NCBI GenBank assembly: GCA_029863385.1
Contig: JAOTVU010000006.1
Location: 1-58,681 of the forward strand
Length of the DNA: 58,681 nt
From: Acidimicrobiia bacterium
GTDB taxonomy: Bacteria; Actinomycetota; Acidimicrobiia; Acidimicrobiales; SZUA-35
Direction of reading: 5' to 3'
The translations under genes and the position numbers were made by a program. The notes beneath the pieces are model-generated. The model was not told the DNA's origin, did no database searches, and saw only the letters and a program-made list of their open reading frames with translations. Shown here in pieces: positions 33,434-42,764 of the stretch; within the stretch, counting starts at the first letter, position 1; each line of letters starts with the position of its first letter.

Positions 33434-34732
33434 ATGCGTTCATCCAAGTCCGCGCTCATCGGTCACCCGCCGCAAATCGAATTGGATTTCCAGGTTCGCC
33501 TGCTGCTGGTTGTGGCTGCACTGGTCGGTTCGCTGACCGTCGGAATTCAGCGCGCCGACGCGGCCGCCTACACGATCACCCACCCGGTCCACCCCGACCA
33601 CATCGACAACGTCCACTGGTCCGACACCTGGGGGGCGCCCCGCTCCGGCGGACGTTCCCACATCGGTGTCGACATCATGGGGCCCCGCATGACCCCCCTC
33701 GTCGCCGCCAACGATGCGGTCGTCACCTGGGGCGAGTTCGACAACGCCGGCGGCAACATCATCCGCATCCGAGACACCCGGGGATGGGAATACCAGTACA
33801 TCCACATCAACAACGACGCCCCCGGCACCGACGACGGCAACGCCTCGTGTCTCCAGGCGTTCGCGGCCAAGATCTGCAACACCCTCGACGGCAACCGCAT
33901 CCGGCGGGGCCTGTCGTTCAAGGCCGGCGAACTGATCGCCTACATGGGCGACAGCGGCAACGCCGAGTGGGTCGCCTCCCATCTCCACTTCGAGGTTTAC
34001 GCGCCGAACGGCGAGGGTGGTGTCACCCCGGTCAACCCGACACCGTTCGTCGATGCCGCCGCGGCCAACCCGCCGACGCCGGCGCCGGACGTTCCCGACA
34101 CGCCGCTACCGGACGGATCGCCCTGGCCGGACATCTCGACCGCGGTGTTCGAGATCTTCGAGGCCATCGAGGGCCGGTACCCCTCGAACGCCGAGGCCGG
34201 CGAGCTGAGCCAGCTCCTCCAGAATCAGTCGGTGGAGGAAACGCTGGCCGACGTCATCGCCGAGAACAACTCCGCGGCGATGGTCGATCGGCTCTACCTC
34301 ATCTTCTTCGGCCGCACACCCGACGCCGACGGCTACGACTACTGGATCGACGAGCGGAGCCACGGTGAGTCCCTGGAGGACATCGCCGAATGGTTCGCCC
34401 AATCCGCCGAGTTCCAGCGACGCTACGGCGGAGGAACATTCGGAGACTTCCTCAACCGTCTCTACACCAACGTCCTCGACCGCGATCCGGACGTACAGGG
34501 CAACCGGTACTGGCTCGATCAACTCGAACGGGGTGACGTCAACCGAGGGACCATCGTCGTCTATTTCTCCGAGGGCAAAGAGGCCGTCGCTCGGTCACGC
34601 CTGCGCACCGAACGCACGGTGCTCGAGCGCATCCTCACCGGCGAGCGGCCGACCGAGAATGAGATCGCTCAGTGGGTATCGCTTCGGGCCGACCACAACC
34701 TGGCCGACGCCATCGACATCCTGCTCGGTTGA
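33434..34732 (+). CDS. Secreted M23 (LytM-type) peptidase with C-terminal DUF4214 domain
   Basis: 432 residues. A signal peptide (VRLLLVVAALVGSLTVGIQRADAAA) is followed by the M23 zinc peptidase domain: SHIGVDIMG (the first His and Asp ligands), GGNIIRIRDTRGWEYQYIHIN and VASHLHFEVYAPNG with the third His (HLHFE). These enzymes cut cross-links in peptidoglycan. The C-terminal 200 residues are a DUF4214 domain with LYLIFFGRTPDADGYDYW and LYTNVLDRDPDVQGNRYW. The same domain occurs at the N-terminus of the protein at 975-2357, on an unrelated enzyme. It may anchor both at the envelope. Confidence 0.88.
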   Translation: MRSSKSALIGHPPQIELDFQVRLLLVVAALVGSLTVGIQRADAAAYTITHPVHPDHIDNVHWSDTWGAPRSGGRSHIGVDIMGPRMTPLVAANDAVVTWGEFDNAGGNIIRIRDTRGWEYQYIHINNDAPGTDDGNASCLQAFAAKICNTLDGNRIRRGLSFKAGELIAYMGDSGNAEWVASHLHFEVYAPNGEGGVTPVNPTPFVDAAAANPPTPAPDVPDTPLPDGSPWPDISTAVFEIFEAIEGRYPSNAEAGELSQLLQNQSVEETLADVIAENNSAAMVDRLYLIFFGRTPDADGYDYWIDERSHGESLEDIAEWFAQSAEFQRRYGGGTFGDFLNRLYTNVLDRDPDVQGNRYWLDQLERGDVNRGTIVVYFSEGKEAVARSRLRTERTVLERILTGERPTENEIAQWVSLRADHNLADAIDILLG

Positions 34733-34749
34733 CGGCGCGTCCGCACCCG

Positions 34750-34968
34750 CTACCAGGAGATCTCGAACTCGATCTTGCCGCCGTCGGCTCCAACCTCGAC
34801 CTCGTACTCCACCGTCACCGGGCTTGGTACCCGAACCGTGTGTTTGAGGTTGCCTTTGACGAATTGCACCTGGTTGTTGCGGGCCAGAGCGTCGGCCAGC
34901 TTGTGGAGCTCGGCCGCCGCCTCCTCCCGGGTCATCGACTGCTCGGATTCGAACTCGATCAGATCCAT
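34750..34968 (-). CDS. amphi-Trp domain protein
   Basis: 72 residues from ATG 34968, MDLIEFESEQSMTREEAAAE. The amphi-Trp domain is a short, conserved unit of two helices and a strand that ends with a buried Trp (KIEFEISW). This small family is common in actinobacteria and haloarchaea; no function is known. TACAGT (34975-34980) is 6 nt before the ATG, so it is probably leaderless. It is divergent from the MBL-fold gene. Confidence 0.8.
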   Translation of the reverse strand: MDLIEFESEQSMTREEAAAELHKLADALARNNQVQFVKGNLKHTVRVPSPVTVEYEVEVGADGGKIEFEISW

Positions 34969-34995
34969 GGGTCGACTGTAGGCAGCGAGCAGGGA

Positions 34996-35025
34996 TTGAC
35001 CACCCTGTCGGTCGGGTCGTAGGGT
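34996..35025 (+). promoter_or_regulatory. Leaderless promoter with -35 and -10 for the MBL-fold gene
   Basis: TTGACC (34996-35001), an 18-nt spacer and TAGGGT (35020-35025). The ATG is 6 nt after the -10. The divergent amphi-Trp promoter (TACAGT on the other strand) is about 20 nt away. Confidence 0.6.
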
Positions 35026-35031
35026 GCGGGC

Positions 35032-35928
35032 ATGGCCCGTCTCGACGCTCGCCATCCGGCCGGGGCTCTCGGCCCGTGGTTCGTCGACGATCGCTGCATC
35101 GATTGCGATGCGGCCCGCCATGTTGCTCCCGGGTTGATCGAACGCAACCCCGGCGACGGTGTGTCGTACTTCGTGCGGCAGCCCGAGACCGACGAGGAGA
35201 TCGACATGGCCTGGCGGGCCGTCCTCATCTGTCCGACCCGTTCGGTCGGCCACGAAACCGAGCGGCGTCCCCCTCGTCAGGTGTTCCCGCAACCGCTGGG
35301 CGACGACGTGTACCGACTCGGCCACAATGCCCGCAACTCGTTCGGAGCCCATTCGTATCTCGCTGTGCGGCCGGCGAATCGAGGCGGCAACCTGATGATC
35401 GACGCGCCGCGCTGGACCCGGGAGGTGGCGGGTCCGCTGGCCGGGCTGGGCGGTGTCGACCACATTCTGCTTTCGCATCGCGACGATGTGGCCGATGCCG
35501 AACGCTATGCCGAAGCGTTCGACGCCCAGGTGTGGATCCACAGCGACGACGCCTCGGCTGCGCCCTACGCAACCGATCTGATCACGGGCATCGAACCCGT
35601 CGAGATCGCCCCGGGTGTGGTCGCGTTCCCGGTCCCGGGTCACACCAAGGGAAGTGTTCTCTATCACGTCGATGGTCAGCTGTTGTTTTCCGGCGACTCG
35701 TTGGCCTGGAACCCCCGCCGGGAGGAGTTGATGGCCTTCCGCCGGGCCTGCTGGTACTCGTGGGAGGCCCAGACCGACTCGCTCGCCCGGTTCGCCGCAT
35801 CGGGATTGCGGTTTGATCGGCTGTTCTGCGGACACGGATGGAGTCGCGACGCCGCCGACCTGCTGCCACCCCGGCCGGACTTTGCCGACCACCTGCTGAG
35901 GCTGGTTGCCGACATGTCGAACCAGTAG
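35032..35928 (+). CDS. MBL-fold protein with N-terminal iron-sulfur-type Cys motif
   Basis: 298 residues. The first 70 residues resemble a small ferredoxin: FVDDRCIDCDAAR with C22 and C25, then VLICPTRSVG with C67. Residues about 90-290 form a metallo-beta-lactamase fold (GAHSYLAV, PGHTKGSVLYHVDGQLLFSGD, RLFCGHGWSRD). The normal HxHxDH motif is here SHRDDVADAE, keeping the first His and a later Asp. Three Cys could hold a [3Fe-4S] or an incomplete cluster. The fold suggests a redox-linked hydrolase, but no substrate can be named. Confidence 0.82.
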   Translation: MARLDARHPAGALGPWFVDDRCIDCDAARHVAPGLIERNPGDGVSYFVRQPETDEEIDMAWRAVLICPTRSVGHETERRPPRQVFPQPLGDDVYRLGHNARNSFGAHSYLAVRPANRGGNLMIDAPRWTREVAGPLAGLGGVDHILLSHRDDVADAERYAEAFDAQVWIHSDDASAAPYATDLITGIEPVEIAPGVVAFPVPGHTKGSVLYHVDGQLLFSGDSLAWNPRREELMAFRRACWYSWEAQTDSLARFAASGLRFDRLFCGHGWSRDAADLLPPRPDFADHLLRLVADMSNQ

Positions 35929-36038
35929 CCAGTTTGGACCCCGAATCGTCATGAACTAGCGTCGTGTTCGGTGAGCCGTTTTCGGCGGAATCCCACATGC
36001 CGCACCAAACACTTCCTCCCGGGGGGAAAGAAGGATCA

Positions 36039-39000
36039 ATGCTGAAACGTCTACTGGCCGTGCTCGCGGCCCTCGCGATGCTCGCCGTGGTTCCGGCCGC
36101 GGCATCGGCCGACCCACCCGAGGGGTCGCCAAGCGAAATGAGCGGTCAGGGACGCCTTGACCTCTACGAAATCGAGACCACGGCCGATGTGGCTGCCGCG
36201 ATGCGGGCCGACGGCTATGACGTCATCTCCGAGGCGGTCGACGGCGAGACGGTGACCATCGAGGTCGTCATGTCGCCGGGCGAGGCCAACAAGGCCCGTC
36301 GGGCCTACACCCTCGACATCTCGCTCAAGCGCAACAAGAAGGGTCAGACCACCGCTCAGGCCGCCTTCGAAGAGGCCGAGAACGGCTTCGAGGTCTGGCG
36401 TACCTGGAGCGAACCCGGTGGCTACCGCGACGAGATGGAGTACCTGGCCGACACCTACGACGACCTGACCGAACTCATCACGATCGGCCAGTCGGTACAG
36501 GGCCAGGACATCTACGCCATGCGGGTCACCGAGAAGGCCGACACCAAGCGGCGCGGCTCGCGTCCAGCGGTCCTCAACATCTCCGCCCAGCACGCCCGGG
36601 AATGGATCTCCCCCGAGGTCAACCTCCGGTTGATGAAGTACTACCTGGAGAACTACGGTTCCGATCCTCGGGTCACCAACATCGTTGACACCACCGAGAT
36701 CTGGTTCGTGATCGTCTACAACCCGGACGGCTACGACTGGACGTTCACCGAGGGCAACCGCCTGTGGCGCAAGAACCTGCGCGACAACAACGGTGACGGT
36801 CAGATCTCCACCATCGACGGCGTCGATCTGAACCGGAACTTCGCCACCAACTGGGGTCAGGACAACGAGGGTTCGTCCGACAACCCGACCAGTCAGACCT
36901 ACCGCGGTCCCGGCCCGCAGTCGGAGCCCGAGACCCAGGCGTTCGAGGACCTGATGGCCGCCTACGACTTCTCGTTCCTGGTCAACTACCATTCGGCCGC
37001 CGAGCTGATCCTCTACGGCACCGGCAACCAGGTCGACACCCCGACGCCCGATGATCTGGCGAACATCGCGCTGGCGGGAACCGACGCCAACCCGGCGATC
37101 GAGGGTTACGACCCCGACCTGTCGGCCGAGCTGTACATCACCAACGGTGACACCACCGACCACGCCGGGGCGGTCCATGACATCATGGCCTACACCCCCG
37201 AGCTGGCCACCTGTGCCACCGCCACCACCTACGATCCCGACGACGAGTTCGGCCCCACCTACTGTCAGGACGAGGGCCGCTCGGGCTTCGAGTTCCCCGA
37301 CTCCGAGGAGCTGGTGCAGTTCGAGTTCGAGAAGAACCTCGCCTACCAGCTGGCCATCGCCGAGTCGGCGGCCGATCCCGCTCACCCGGTGTCACCGGTC
37401 GGAACCCCGGCTCCGGACTTCTGGGTCAACGCGTTCGGTGAAAGCTGGGGCGCCACCCAGGAGGTGGCCGTCTGGGCCCGCCGTGAGGTCAAGCAACTCC
37501 GCCTGAACTACTCGATCAACGGTGGCAAGACCGTGTCCAAGGCCATCTCCGAGTGGGCCGGCGGTGAGCGCTACGGCGACGACGGCAACATCTGGTATGC
37601 CGAGTACCGGGGCGACGTCACCGGTCAGTCGGTCGGCGACTCGGTCGAGGTCTGGTTCACCGCGGTCGACACCCCGTCGGGCGGAGGCGACCAGAAGGCG
37701 ACCAAGATCGAGTCCGATCACTTCACCTACGACGTTGTCTACACCGGTGGAGCCGAGGTGCTCGTCCTTGCCGACAACAGTCCGGGCACGGGTCTCGGCG
37801 GTCTCGCCCCGCTGGAGTACATCGACTACTTCACCGATGCGCTCGACGCCAACGGCGTCAGCTACGAGGTGTTGGGCGTCGACGATCAGGTTGCCCCCCA
37901 CCCCATGGGGGTGCTCAACCACTTCGACGGGATCATCTGGTACACCGGCGAGAAGCTGGTGACCGACTACCAGGGTGGCCTCAACACCACCTTCTTCGCC
38001 CACGAGATGAACATGAACATCCGTGACTACATCAACGAGGGCGGCAAGGTGCTGGCCACCGGCAAGAACCACGGCTTCGAGGAGTTCTTCCCGCTGAACT
38101 ACGGGGAGAACGCCGATCCGACGCAGGTCTGCACCAGCGGTAACTGCCGGGTGCTGAGCGACGACGTCTACCAGTACTGGTTCGGCGCCTTCAGCCGTTC
38201 CCGTCGCGGTGGTCTTGACCCCGATCGCGTCGCCTACGACGTCGAAGGTACCGGCGGTGCCTTCGACGGCTTCACGTTCGGACTGGACGGCGGCGACTCC
38301 GCCAACAACCAGGGCGCAACCGATGCCGGCCTCGGAACCGGAACGGCCTCGTTCGTCGTGACGAACAGCGTGTTGCCATCCGACGAGTTCCCGCAGATAG
38401 CGGCCTCGGAGCGCCTGGCCCGGTGGGACACCGGCGGTGGTGCTCCGTTCGAGCCGGTGACGGGTGACTGGCAGGTGGCGACCGACCACGACGATGTGGC
38501 CTACAAGCGCCTCTCGACCGTGATCGACGTTCCGGCCGGGGCCACCACGGCCACGTTCGACTTCGCCACCTCCTACTCCATCGAGTCCGACTGGGATTAC
38601 CTGTTCGTGGAGGCCCACACCGTGGGCGCCGACGACTGGACGACCCTGCCCGATGCCAACGGCAACACCGGCCAGGGCACCGGTCAGTCGTGTCCGGCTG
38701 GTTGGGCGACACAGTTGCATCCCTGGCTGTTCCGGTACCAGGACGCCGCCTGCAACCCGACCGGAACCACCGGTGAATGGCACGCCGCCACCGGTCCGTC
38801 GTCGGGTATCGAGCAGTGGTCCATCGATCTGTCGGCGTATGCCGGCAGCTCGGTCGAGGTGTCGATCTCCTTCGCCACCGACTGGGCCACCGGTGACCTC
38901 GGCGTGTTCGTCGACGATGTGTCGGTGAACATCGACGGCGTCGAAACCCAGGCCACCTCGTTCGAGGCCGGTCTGGACTTCTTCACCGTGCCCGGCCCGC

Positions 39001-39179
39001 CCGAGGGCAGCGCCCCGAACTCCGGTGACTGGGAGCGGGTTGGCCTTCTCTACGAGATCGCCAGCATCGTCGGCACCGACGACACCCTGTTGTTCGGATT
39101 CGGCTTCGAGGGCATCACGTCCGAGCCGGAGCGCAACGAGGTGATGGCCCGCTCGTTGCAGCACCTTGGCCTCGGCTAG
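36039..39179 (+). CDS. Secreted M14 zinc carboxypeptidase with large C-terminal domains
   Basis: 1046 residues from ATG 36039, AAGGA a few bases upstream. After the signal peptide (LLAVLAALAMLAVVPAAASADPP) the M14 domain runs from about 110 to 450. Zinc ligands are H185 and E188 in SAQHAREWISPE and H318 in LVNYHSAAELI, with VDLNRNFATNWG and the general base E418 in SGFEFPDSEELV. The rest holds beta-rich, immune inhibitor A/MAM-like domains (ETQATSFEAGLDF; WDYLFVEAHTVGADDW). It would digest peptides outside the cell. The length is about twice that of a plain carboxypeptidase. A -10-like TAGCGT lies at 35955-35960. Confidence 0.93.
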   Translation: MLKRLLAVLAALAMLAVVPAAASADPPEGSPSEMSGQGRLDLYEIETTADVAAAMRADGYDVISEAVDGETVTIEVVMSPGEANKARRAYTLDISLKRNKKGQTTAQAAFEEAENGFEVWRTWSEPGGYRDEMEYLADTYDDLTELITIGQSVQGQDIYAMRVTEKADTKRRGSRPAVLNISAQHAREWISPEVNLRLMKYYLENYGSDPRVTNIVDTTEIWFVIVYNPDGYDWTFTEGNRLWRKNLRDNNGDGQISTIDGVDLNRNFATNWGQDNEGSSDNPTSQTYRGPGPQSEPETQAFEDLMAAYDFSFLVNYHSAAELILYGTGNQVDTPTPDDLANIALAGTDANPAIEGYDPDLSAELYITNGDTTDHAGAVHDIMAYTPELATCATATTYDPDDEFGPTYCQDEGRSGFEFPDSEELVQFEFEKNLAYQLAIAESAADPAHPVSPVGTPAPDFWVNAFGESWGATQEVAVWARREVKQLRLNYSINGGKTVSKAISEWAGGERYGDDGNIWYAEYRGDVTGQSVGDSVEVWFTAVDTPSGGGDQKATKIESDHFTYDVVYTGGAEVLVLADNSPGTGLGGLAPLEYIDYFTDALDANGVSYEVLGVDDQVAPHPMGVLNHFDGIIWYTGEKLVTDYQGGLNTTFFAHEMNMNIRDYINEGGKVLATGKNHGFEEFFPLNYGENADPTQVCTSGNCRVLSDDVYQYWFGAFSRSRRGGLDPDRVAYDVEGTGGAFDGFTFGLDGGDSANNQGATDAGLGTGTASFVVTNSVLPSDEFPQIAASERLARWDTGGGAPFEPVTGDWQVATDHDDVAYKRLSTVIDVPAGATTATFDFATSYSIESDWDYLFVEAHTVGADDWTTLPDANGNTGQGTGQSCPAGWATQLHPWLFRYQDAACNPTGTTGEWHAATGPSSGIEQWSIDLSAYAGSSVEVSISFATDWATGDLGVFVDDVSVNIDGVETQATSFEAGLDFFTVPGPPEGSAPNSGDWERVGLLYEIASIVGTDDTLLFGFGFEGITSEPERNEVMARSLQHLGLG

Positions 39180-39208
39180 TTCGGGCGCGGATTGTTTTCG
39201 TTGAAGCG

Positions 39209-39874
39209 ATGCCTGCGATCGATCACCTCGTGTACGCCGTGCCCGATCTCGACCCCGGAGTTGAGGCCATCGCCACCCTGACCGGGGTCGAGGCGGTGGC
39301 CGGTGGGGCACATCCCGGCGCCGGCACCCGCAATGCACTGCTGTCCTTCGACGACAGTGCCTATCTGGAGATCATCGCCGTCGATCCCGAGCAGCCGGAC
39401 CATCGGGGTCCTCGGCCGTTCGGCGTCGACGGTGAGGGTCCTCCCCGGTTGGCGTCCTTCGCCGTCCACCCGGTCGACGGCGAAACCATCGAGTCGGTCG
39501 CCGACCGCATACTCGATCTCGGGTTCGACCCCGGCCCGGTGACGGCGATGAGCCGACGCCGGCCCGACGGGGTCGAGCTCTCGTGGCGACTGACCCGGGC
39601 CGCCGGGTCACCGCTCGGCCTGGCCAACCCGGCGAGCGATGGTGTGATCCCGTTTGTCATCGACTGGGGCCCGACACCGACCCCGGCCCGGTCGACACCC
39701 CACGTGGGGCGGCTGGTGGAGCTGCGCATCACCCACCCCGATCCGGCCGTTGTCGACGTGGTCAGGTCGCTCGACCTCGAACTGTCCGATGGCGAGGTCA
39801 CGGTGGCCGGCGGCGAACGATGCCTGGTCGCCGCCATCGAGTTGGCGGGCGGCCGGACGGTGGAGTTGCGCTGA
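39209..39874 (+). CDS. VOC-superfamily (glyoxalase-like) protein
   Basis: 221 residues. It begins AIDHLVYAVPDLDPGVEAI, the first strand of a vicinal-oxygen-chelate module, with HPGAGTRNALLSFDDSAYLEIIAVDP (the glyoxalase_3-like core) and a second module near 130-221. VOC enzymes bind a metal and open rings or isomerise substrates. The metal ligands H6 and E54 (LEI) fit this. The start has no clear Shine-Dalgarno and no TANNNT at the usual spacing. Substrate unknown. Confidence 0.8.
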   Translation: MPAIDHLVYAVPDLDPGVEAIATLTGVEAVAGGAHPGAGTRNALLSFDDSAYLEIIAVDPEQPDHRGPRPFGVDGEGPPRLASFAVHPVDGETIESVADRILDLGFDPGPVTAMSRRRPDGVELSWRLTRAAGSPLGLANPASDGVIPFVIDWGPTPTPARSTPHVGRLVELRITHPDPAVVDVVRSLDLELSDGEVTVAGGERCLVAAIELAGGRTVELR

Positions 39875-39881
39875 TCGGCCG

Positions 39882-40406
39882 TCAGACGGCGATGGCGACC
39901 ACGACCACCGGAAGGAGCAGTGCGAGGTAGACGGAGAGGAACGTCCGCCCGGTGACCGCGGCGCGACGCCACGCTGCCGAATCGAACCGCAGCAGTCGCG
40001 TCAGTTGCCGCAGGTGGCGTTGAAGCCACGTGACGGCGGCGCTGATTGCCGCCAGCAACAGTAGTCCGGCCACCACGCCGATCCGGCGGATCACATCGAG
40101 CGGCCCGTCGATGAGACGGGAGAGCCCGGGCACGCTGAGGGCGTCACCGACGACCGGTTCCCCGTCGCCGAGTCCAAGTGCATCGGCCACCGAGTCGACA
40201 GCACCGGACACACCGCTGGCCGCCCCGAGATCGGCCCCGTCGCACATGAACTGTGGCGCGTCGACGCCGTCGACGATCAGGTAGTCGCAGCGGAATTGTT
40301 CACGAAAGGCGGACGTGTACAGCCAGGTCGACAGGGCGACGGCGACGACGGTCAACGCGCCGGTGATCAGCAGAGGGTTGGTGGGGCTCGAGGCGGTGGA
40401 CACCAT
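39882..40406 (-). CDS. Predicted membrane protein, function unknown
   Basis: 174 residues from ATG 40406. Three hydrophobic helices are seen: near residues 12-30 (LLITGALTVVAVALSTWLY), near 110-125 (VVAGLLLLAAISAAVTWL) and the C-terminus (TFLSVYLALLLPVVVVAIAV). Between the first two is an extracytoplasmic loop with two Cys (FRCDYLIVDGVDAPQFMC). The last loop is basic (RHLRQLTRLLRFDSAAWRR). It converges on the VOC gene. I do not recognise the family. Confidence 0.6.
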   Translation of the reverse strand: MVSTASSPTNPLLITGALTVVAVALSTWLYTSAFREQFRCDYLIVDGVDAPQFMCDGADLGAASGVSGAVDSVADALGLGDGEPVVGDALSVPGLSRLIDGPLDVIRRIGVVAGLLLLAAISAAVTWLQRHLRQLTRLLRFDSAAWRRAAVTGRTFLSVYLALLLPVVVVAIAV

Positions 40407-40515
40407 CTCCGCATCTGATCACACCCCGCCGGGGTCCGCACAAACGAGCACGATTTTGACAGCCTCGGTGTCCGGCACCGGGCGATGATGGGATCTCCGA
40501 TCGAGGAGGACCACC

Positions 40516-41928
40516 ATGCAACCACGTCGCCCGGTTCGACAGCACCCATATCGACGTCGCCAGACGCTTCGGCCTCATTCCCGTCGAGTTCGATGGCCCG
40601 TCGCGGTGACCCTGACCGCTGCGCTGATCCTCATAGCGCCTTCGATCGCCTACGCCATGGGCTTCGTCGAGGCTGACGTCAACGTGGTGCGCACCCACGT
40701 CGGCGTTCCCGGCGACAACTTCGGGTGGGTCGGCGCCGACCTGGGGGATCTCGATGGCGATGGCGTGGACGACTACGGGGTCACCGCCATCACTGACCCG
40801 ACCGGCGGTCCGCTGGCTGGTCGGGCCTACGTCTTCTCCGGGTCCGACGGGTCGATGCTCAACGCGATCTACGGCGCGGCCGGCGAACTCATGGGTTACT
40901 CGATGGCCTCGGCCGGCGACGTCGATGCCGATGGAACGCCGGACTACATCGTCGGCGCGCCGGGCTTCGCCGCCGTCACCCCGACACCGCTCGGTCGGGC
41001 GCTCGTGCTCTCCGGTGCCGACCATTCGCTCATCCACGAGTTCACGCCTGCCGTGCTCACCAGGATGGGCACAGCGGTGTCGGGGGCCGGTGACGTCAAT
41101 GGGGATGGCCATGACGATCTCATCGTCGGATCCCAGAGTGCGAGCGTCTCGAAAGCCTTGGCCGGTCAGGTAACCGTCTTCTCGGGAGCCGATGGCTCGG
41201 AGCTGTGGAGCCGCAACGGCACGCATGCCTGGGACCTGCTGGGCTCGGCCGTCGACGTGATCGGCGACGTCACCGGCGACGGCGTGCCTGATCAGGTCGC
41301 CGGGGCCTACGGCGCCACCGGACGAGACGGCGGAGCCGGTGGTTCGGGTCGAGGCGAGGCCTACGTGCTTTCCGGTGTCGACGGCTCGATCGTTCACACC
41401 CTGAAGCCCACCGGCGACGCCGAGAATTTCGCCCGCTTCTTCGCCCGCCGAGCCGGCGACGTCGACGGTGACGGCACACCGGATGTCTTCGTGGCCGACT
41501 ACGGCTCCGGTCGTGGCGGGCCCGGGGGCACGAGCGCCACCCCGGGTGCGGGCACGCCGATCAACGGTACCGGTGCCTTCTACGTCTTCTCCGGTGCCAC
41601 CGGCCAGCGCATACTGATCGAGAAGGGAGCGGTGTTCGGCGAGGGTCTCGGCCCGGGTCGGGCCATCGCCGATGTCGACGGTGACGGCACACCGGATCTC
41701 GTCGTCGCCGCCTACACCTCCTCGGAGGGGGCACCGTCGGCGGGAACGGTCAGGATCTACTCCGGCGCCGACACCACCGTTCTGCGAACCATCACCAGCA
41801 CCACCCCCGGCGAGTTTCTCGGGATTGATGCGCTGGCCGTCGGCGACGTCGACGGCGACGGCCGAGCCGACTACCTACTCACCGGGTTCGGGGTGGCCTA
41901 CGTGGTTTCGGGAAACGCCTCGGGATGA
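40516..41928 (+). CDS. Exported FG-GAP (integrin alpha-like) repeat protein
   Basis: 470 residues from ATG 40516 with GAGGAGG 5-6 nt upstream. A basic start and a signal helix (WPVAVTLTAALILIAPSIAYA) are followed by seven or so repeats of the FG-GAP type. Each carries a Ca2+-binding loop such as GDLDGDGVDDYGV, GDVDADGTPDYIV, GDVNGDGHDDLIV and a closing AYVFSG or YSGA strand, which makes a seven-bladed propeller. Such proteins act in adhesion or as ligand-binding scaffolds. The final 31 bases overlap the end of the convergent AraC gene. Confidence 0.9.
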   Translation: MQPRRPVRQHPYRRRQTLRPHSRRVRWPVAVTLTAALILIAPSIAYAMGFVEADVNVVRTHVGVPGDNFGWVGADLGDLDGDGVDDYGVTAITDPTGGPLAGRAYVFSGSDGSMLNAIYGAAGELMGYSMASAGDVDADGTPDYIVGAPGFAAVTPTPLGRALVLSGADHSLIHEFTPAVLTRMGTAVSGAGDVNGDGHDDLIVGSQSASVSKALAGQVTVFSGADGSELWSRNGTHAWDLLGSAVDVIGDVTGDGVPDQVAGAYGATGRDGGAGGSGRGEAYVLSGVDGSIVHTLKPTGDAENFARFFARRAGDVDGDGTPDVFVADYGSGRGGPGGTSATPGAGTPINGTGAFYVFSGATGQRILIEKGAVFGEGLGPGRAIADVDGDGTPDLVVAAYTSSEGAPSAGTVRIYSGADTTVLRTITSTTPGEFLGIDALAVGDVDGDGRADYLLTGFGVAYVVSGNASG

Positions 41929-42755
41929 AGGCGGCGATAGCGGCTCGGTGTGGTGTCGAACGCCCGCCGGAACGCCTGCGTCAGATGGCTGTGGCTGGAG
42001 AATCCGACGGCGATCGCGATGTCGGCCAACCGGTCGTCGGTGTCGGCCAACCGGTTGAGCGCTGCCCGCAGCCGCAGCGACGTCAGATACTCGTGGAGGG
42101 ATGCCCCGGTCGTTCGCCGGAAGACCCGGGCCAAGTGAAATCGTGACGAACCGACCGCCGCTCCGATGTCGTTCAACGACAGGCGACGGTCGAAGTTCGT
42201 TGCCAGGTAGGCCTTGGCGTCGTCGACCAGATCGAGGTGATCGGACTTGGCCGGTTCGACCGGATCCCGGTTGTAGGCCGACAGGATGACCAACTCGACC
42301 AGCCGGAGGAGCGCCTCCTCGACGACGAGGCGATCGGGCTCGACACCGGCACCGAGAAGGCGGGTCAGGGAGCGTTGCAGGACGTACGCTTCCTTGCCGG
42401 CCGGGGCTTGGGTGTGGCGGATCGGGGGAGTGTCCGGTGACGCCATCTCCGGGTCGAACGGCGCGGCCGCATCCCTCAGCCAGGCTGGATCGACCTCGAA
42501 CCATTCGCAGTAGTCGCCGACCGAGTCGACCTCGGACCGTGAATACTCCTGATGCCCCCGGTACAGCACCACGGTGTTGGGTTCGGCGACGACCGTCTTC
42601 GACCCCTGTTGGGTGATTCTCACACAGGTGCGGGGAAAGACGATCGTCGGGTGGTCCATCCAGCCGCCGCGAAACGCCTCGTGATCCGGGCGGCAGCGGA
42701 ACGTTCCGACGGCCAGCGAACCGGCACGATACAGCTCCCGGGACGGACCGGCCAT
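41898..42755 (-). CDS. AraC-family transcriptional regulator
   Basis: 285 residues from ATG 42755. The DNA-binding domain has the two AraC helix-turn-helix units: RRLSLNDIGAAVGSSRFHLARVFRR and DDRLADIAIAVGFSSHSHLTQAFRRAFDTTPSRYR. The N-terminal sensor domain is of the cupin type (FRCRPDHEAFRGGWMDHPTIVFPRTC). Its target is unknown. The start is leaderless: TAGGAT (42762-42767) is 6 nt upstream and includes the TAG stop of the upstream gene. Confidence 0.92.
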   Translation of the reverse strand: MAGPSRELYRAGSLAVGTFRCRPDHEAFRGGWMDHPTIVFPRTCVRITQQGSKTVVAEPNTVVLYRGHQEYSRSEVDSVGDYCEWFEVDPAWLRDAAAPFDPEMASPDTPPIRHTQAPAGKEAYVLQRSLTRLLGAGVEPDRLVVEEALLRLVELVILSAYNRDPVEPAKSDHLDLVDDAKAYLATNFDRRLSLNDIGAAVGSSRFHLARVFRRTTGASLHEYLTSLRLRAALNRLADTDDRLADIAIAVGFSSHSHLTQAFRRAFDTTPSRYRRLHPEAFPETT

Positions 42756-42764
42756 GTTCCGATC

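Noticed and set aside
37392..39338. Long open frame on the minus strand opposite the carboxypeptidase (also 36051-37385)
   Set aside because: It is antisense to a clear M14 protein with complete active-site motifs. It has a repetitive Gly/Val/Arg/Asp composition, typical of shadow frames in high-GC genes.
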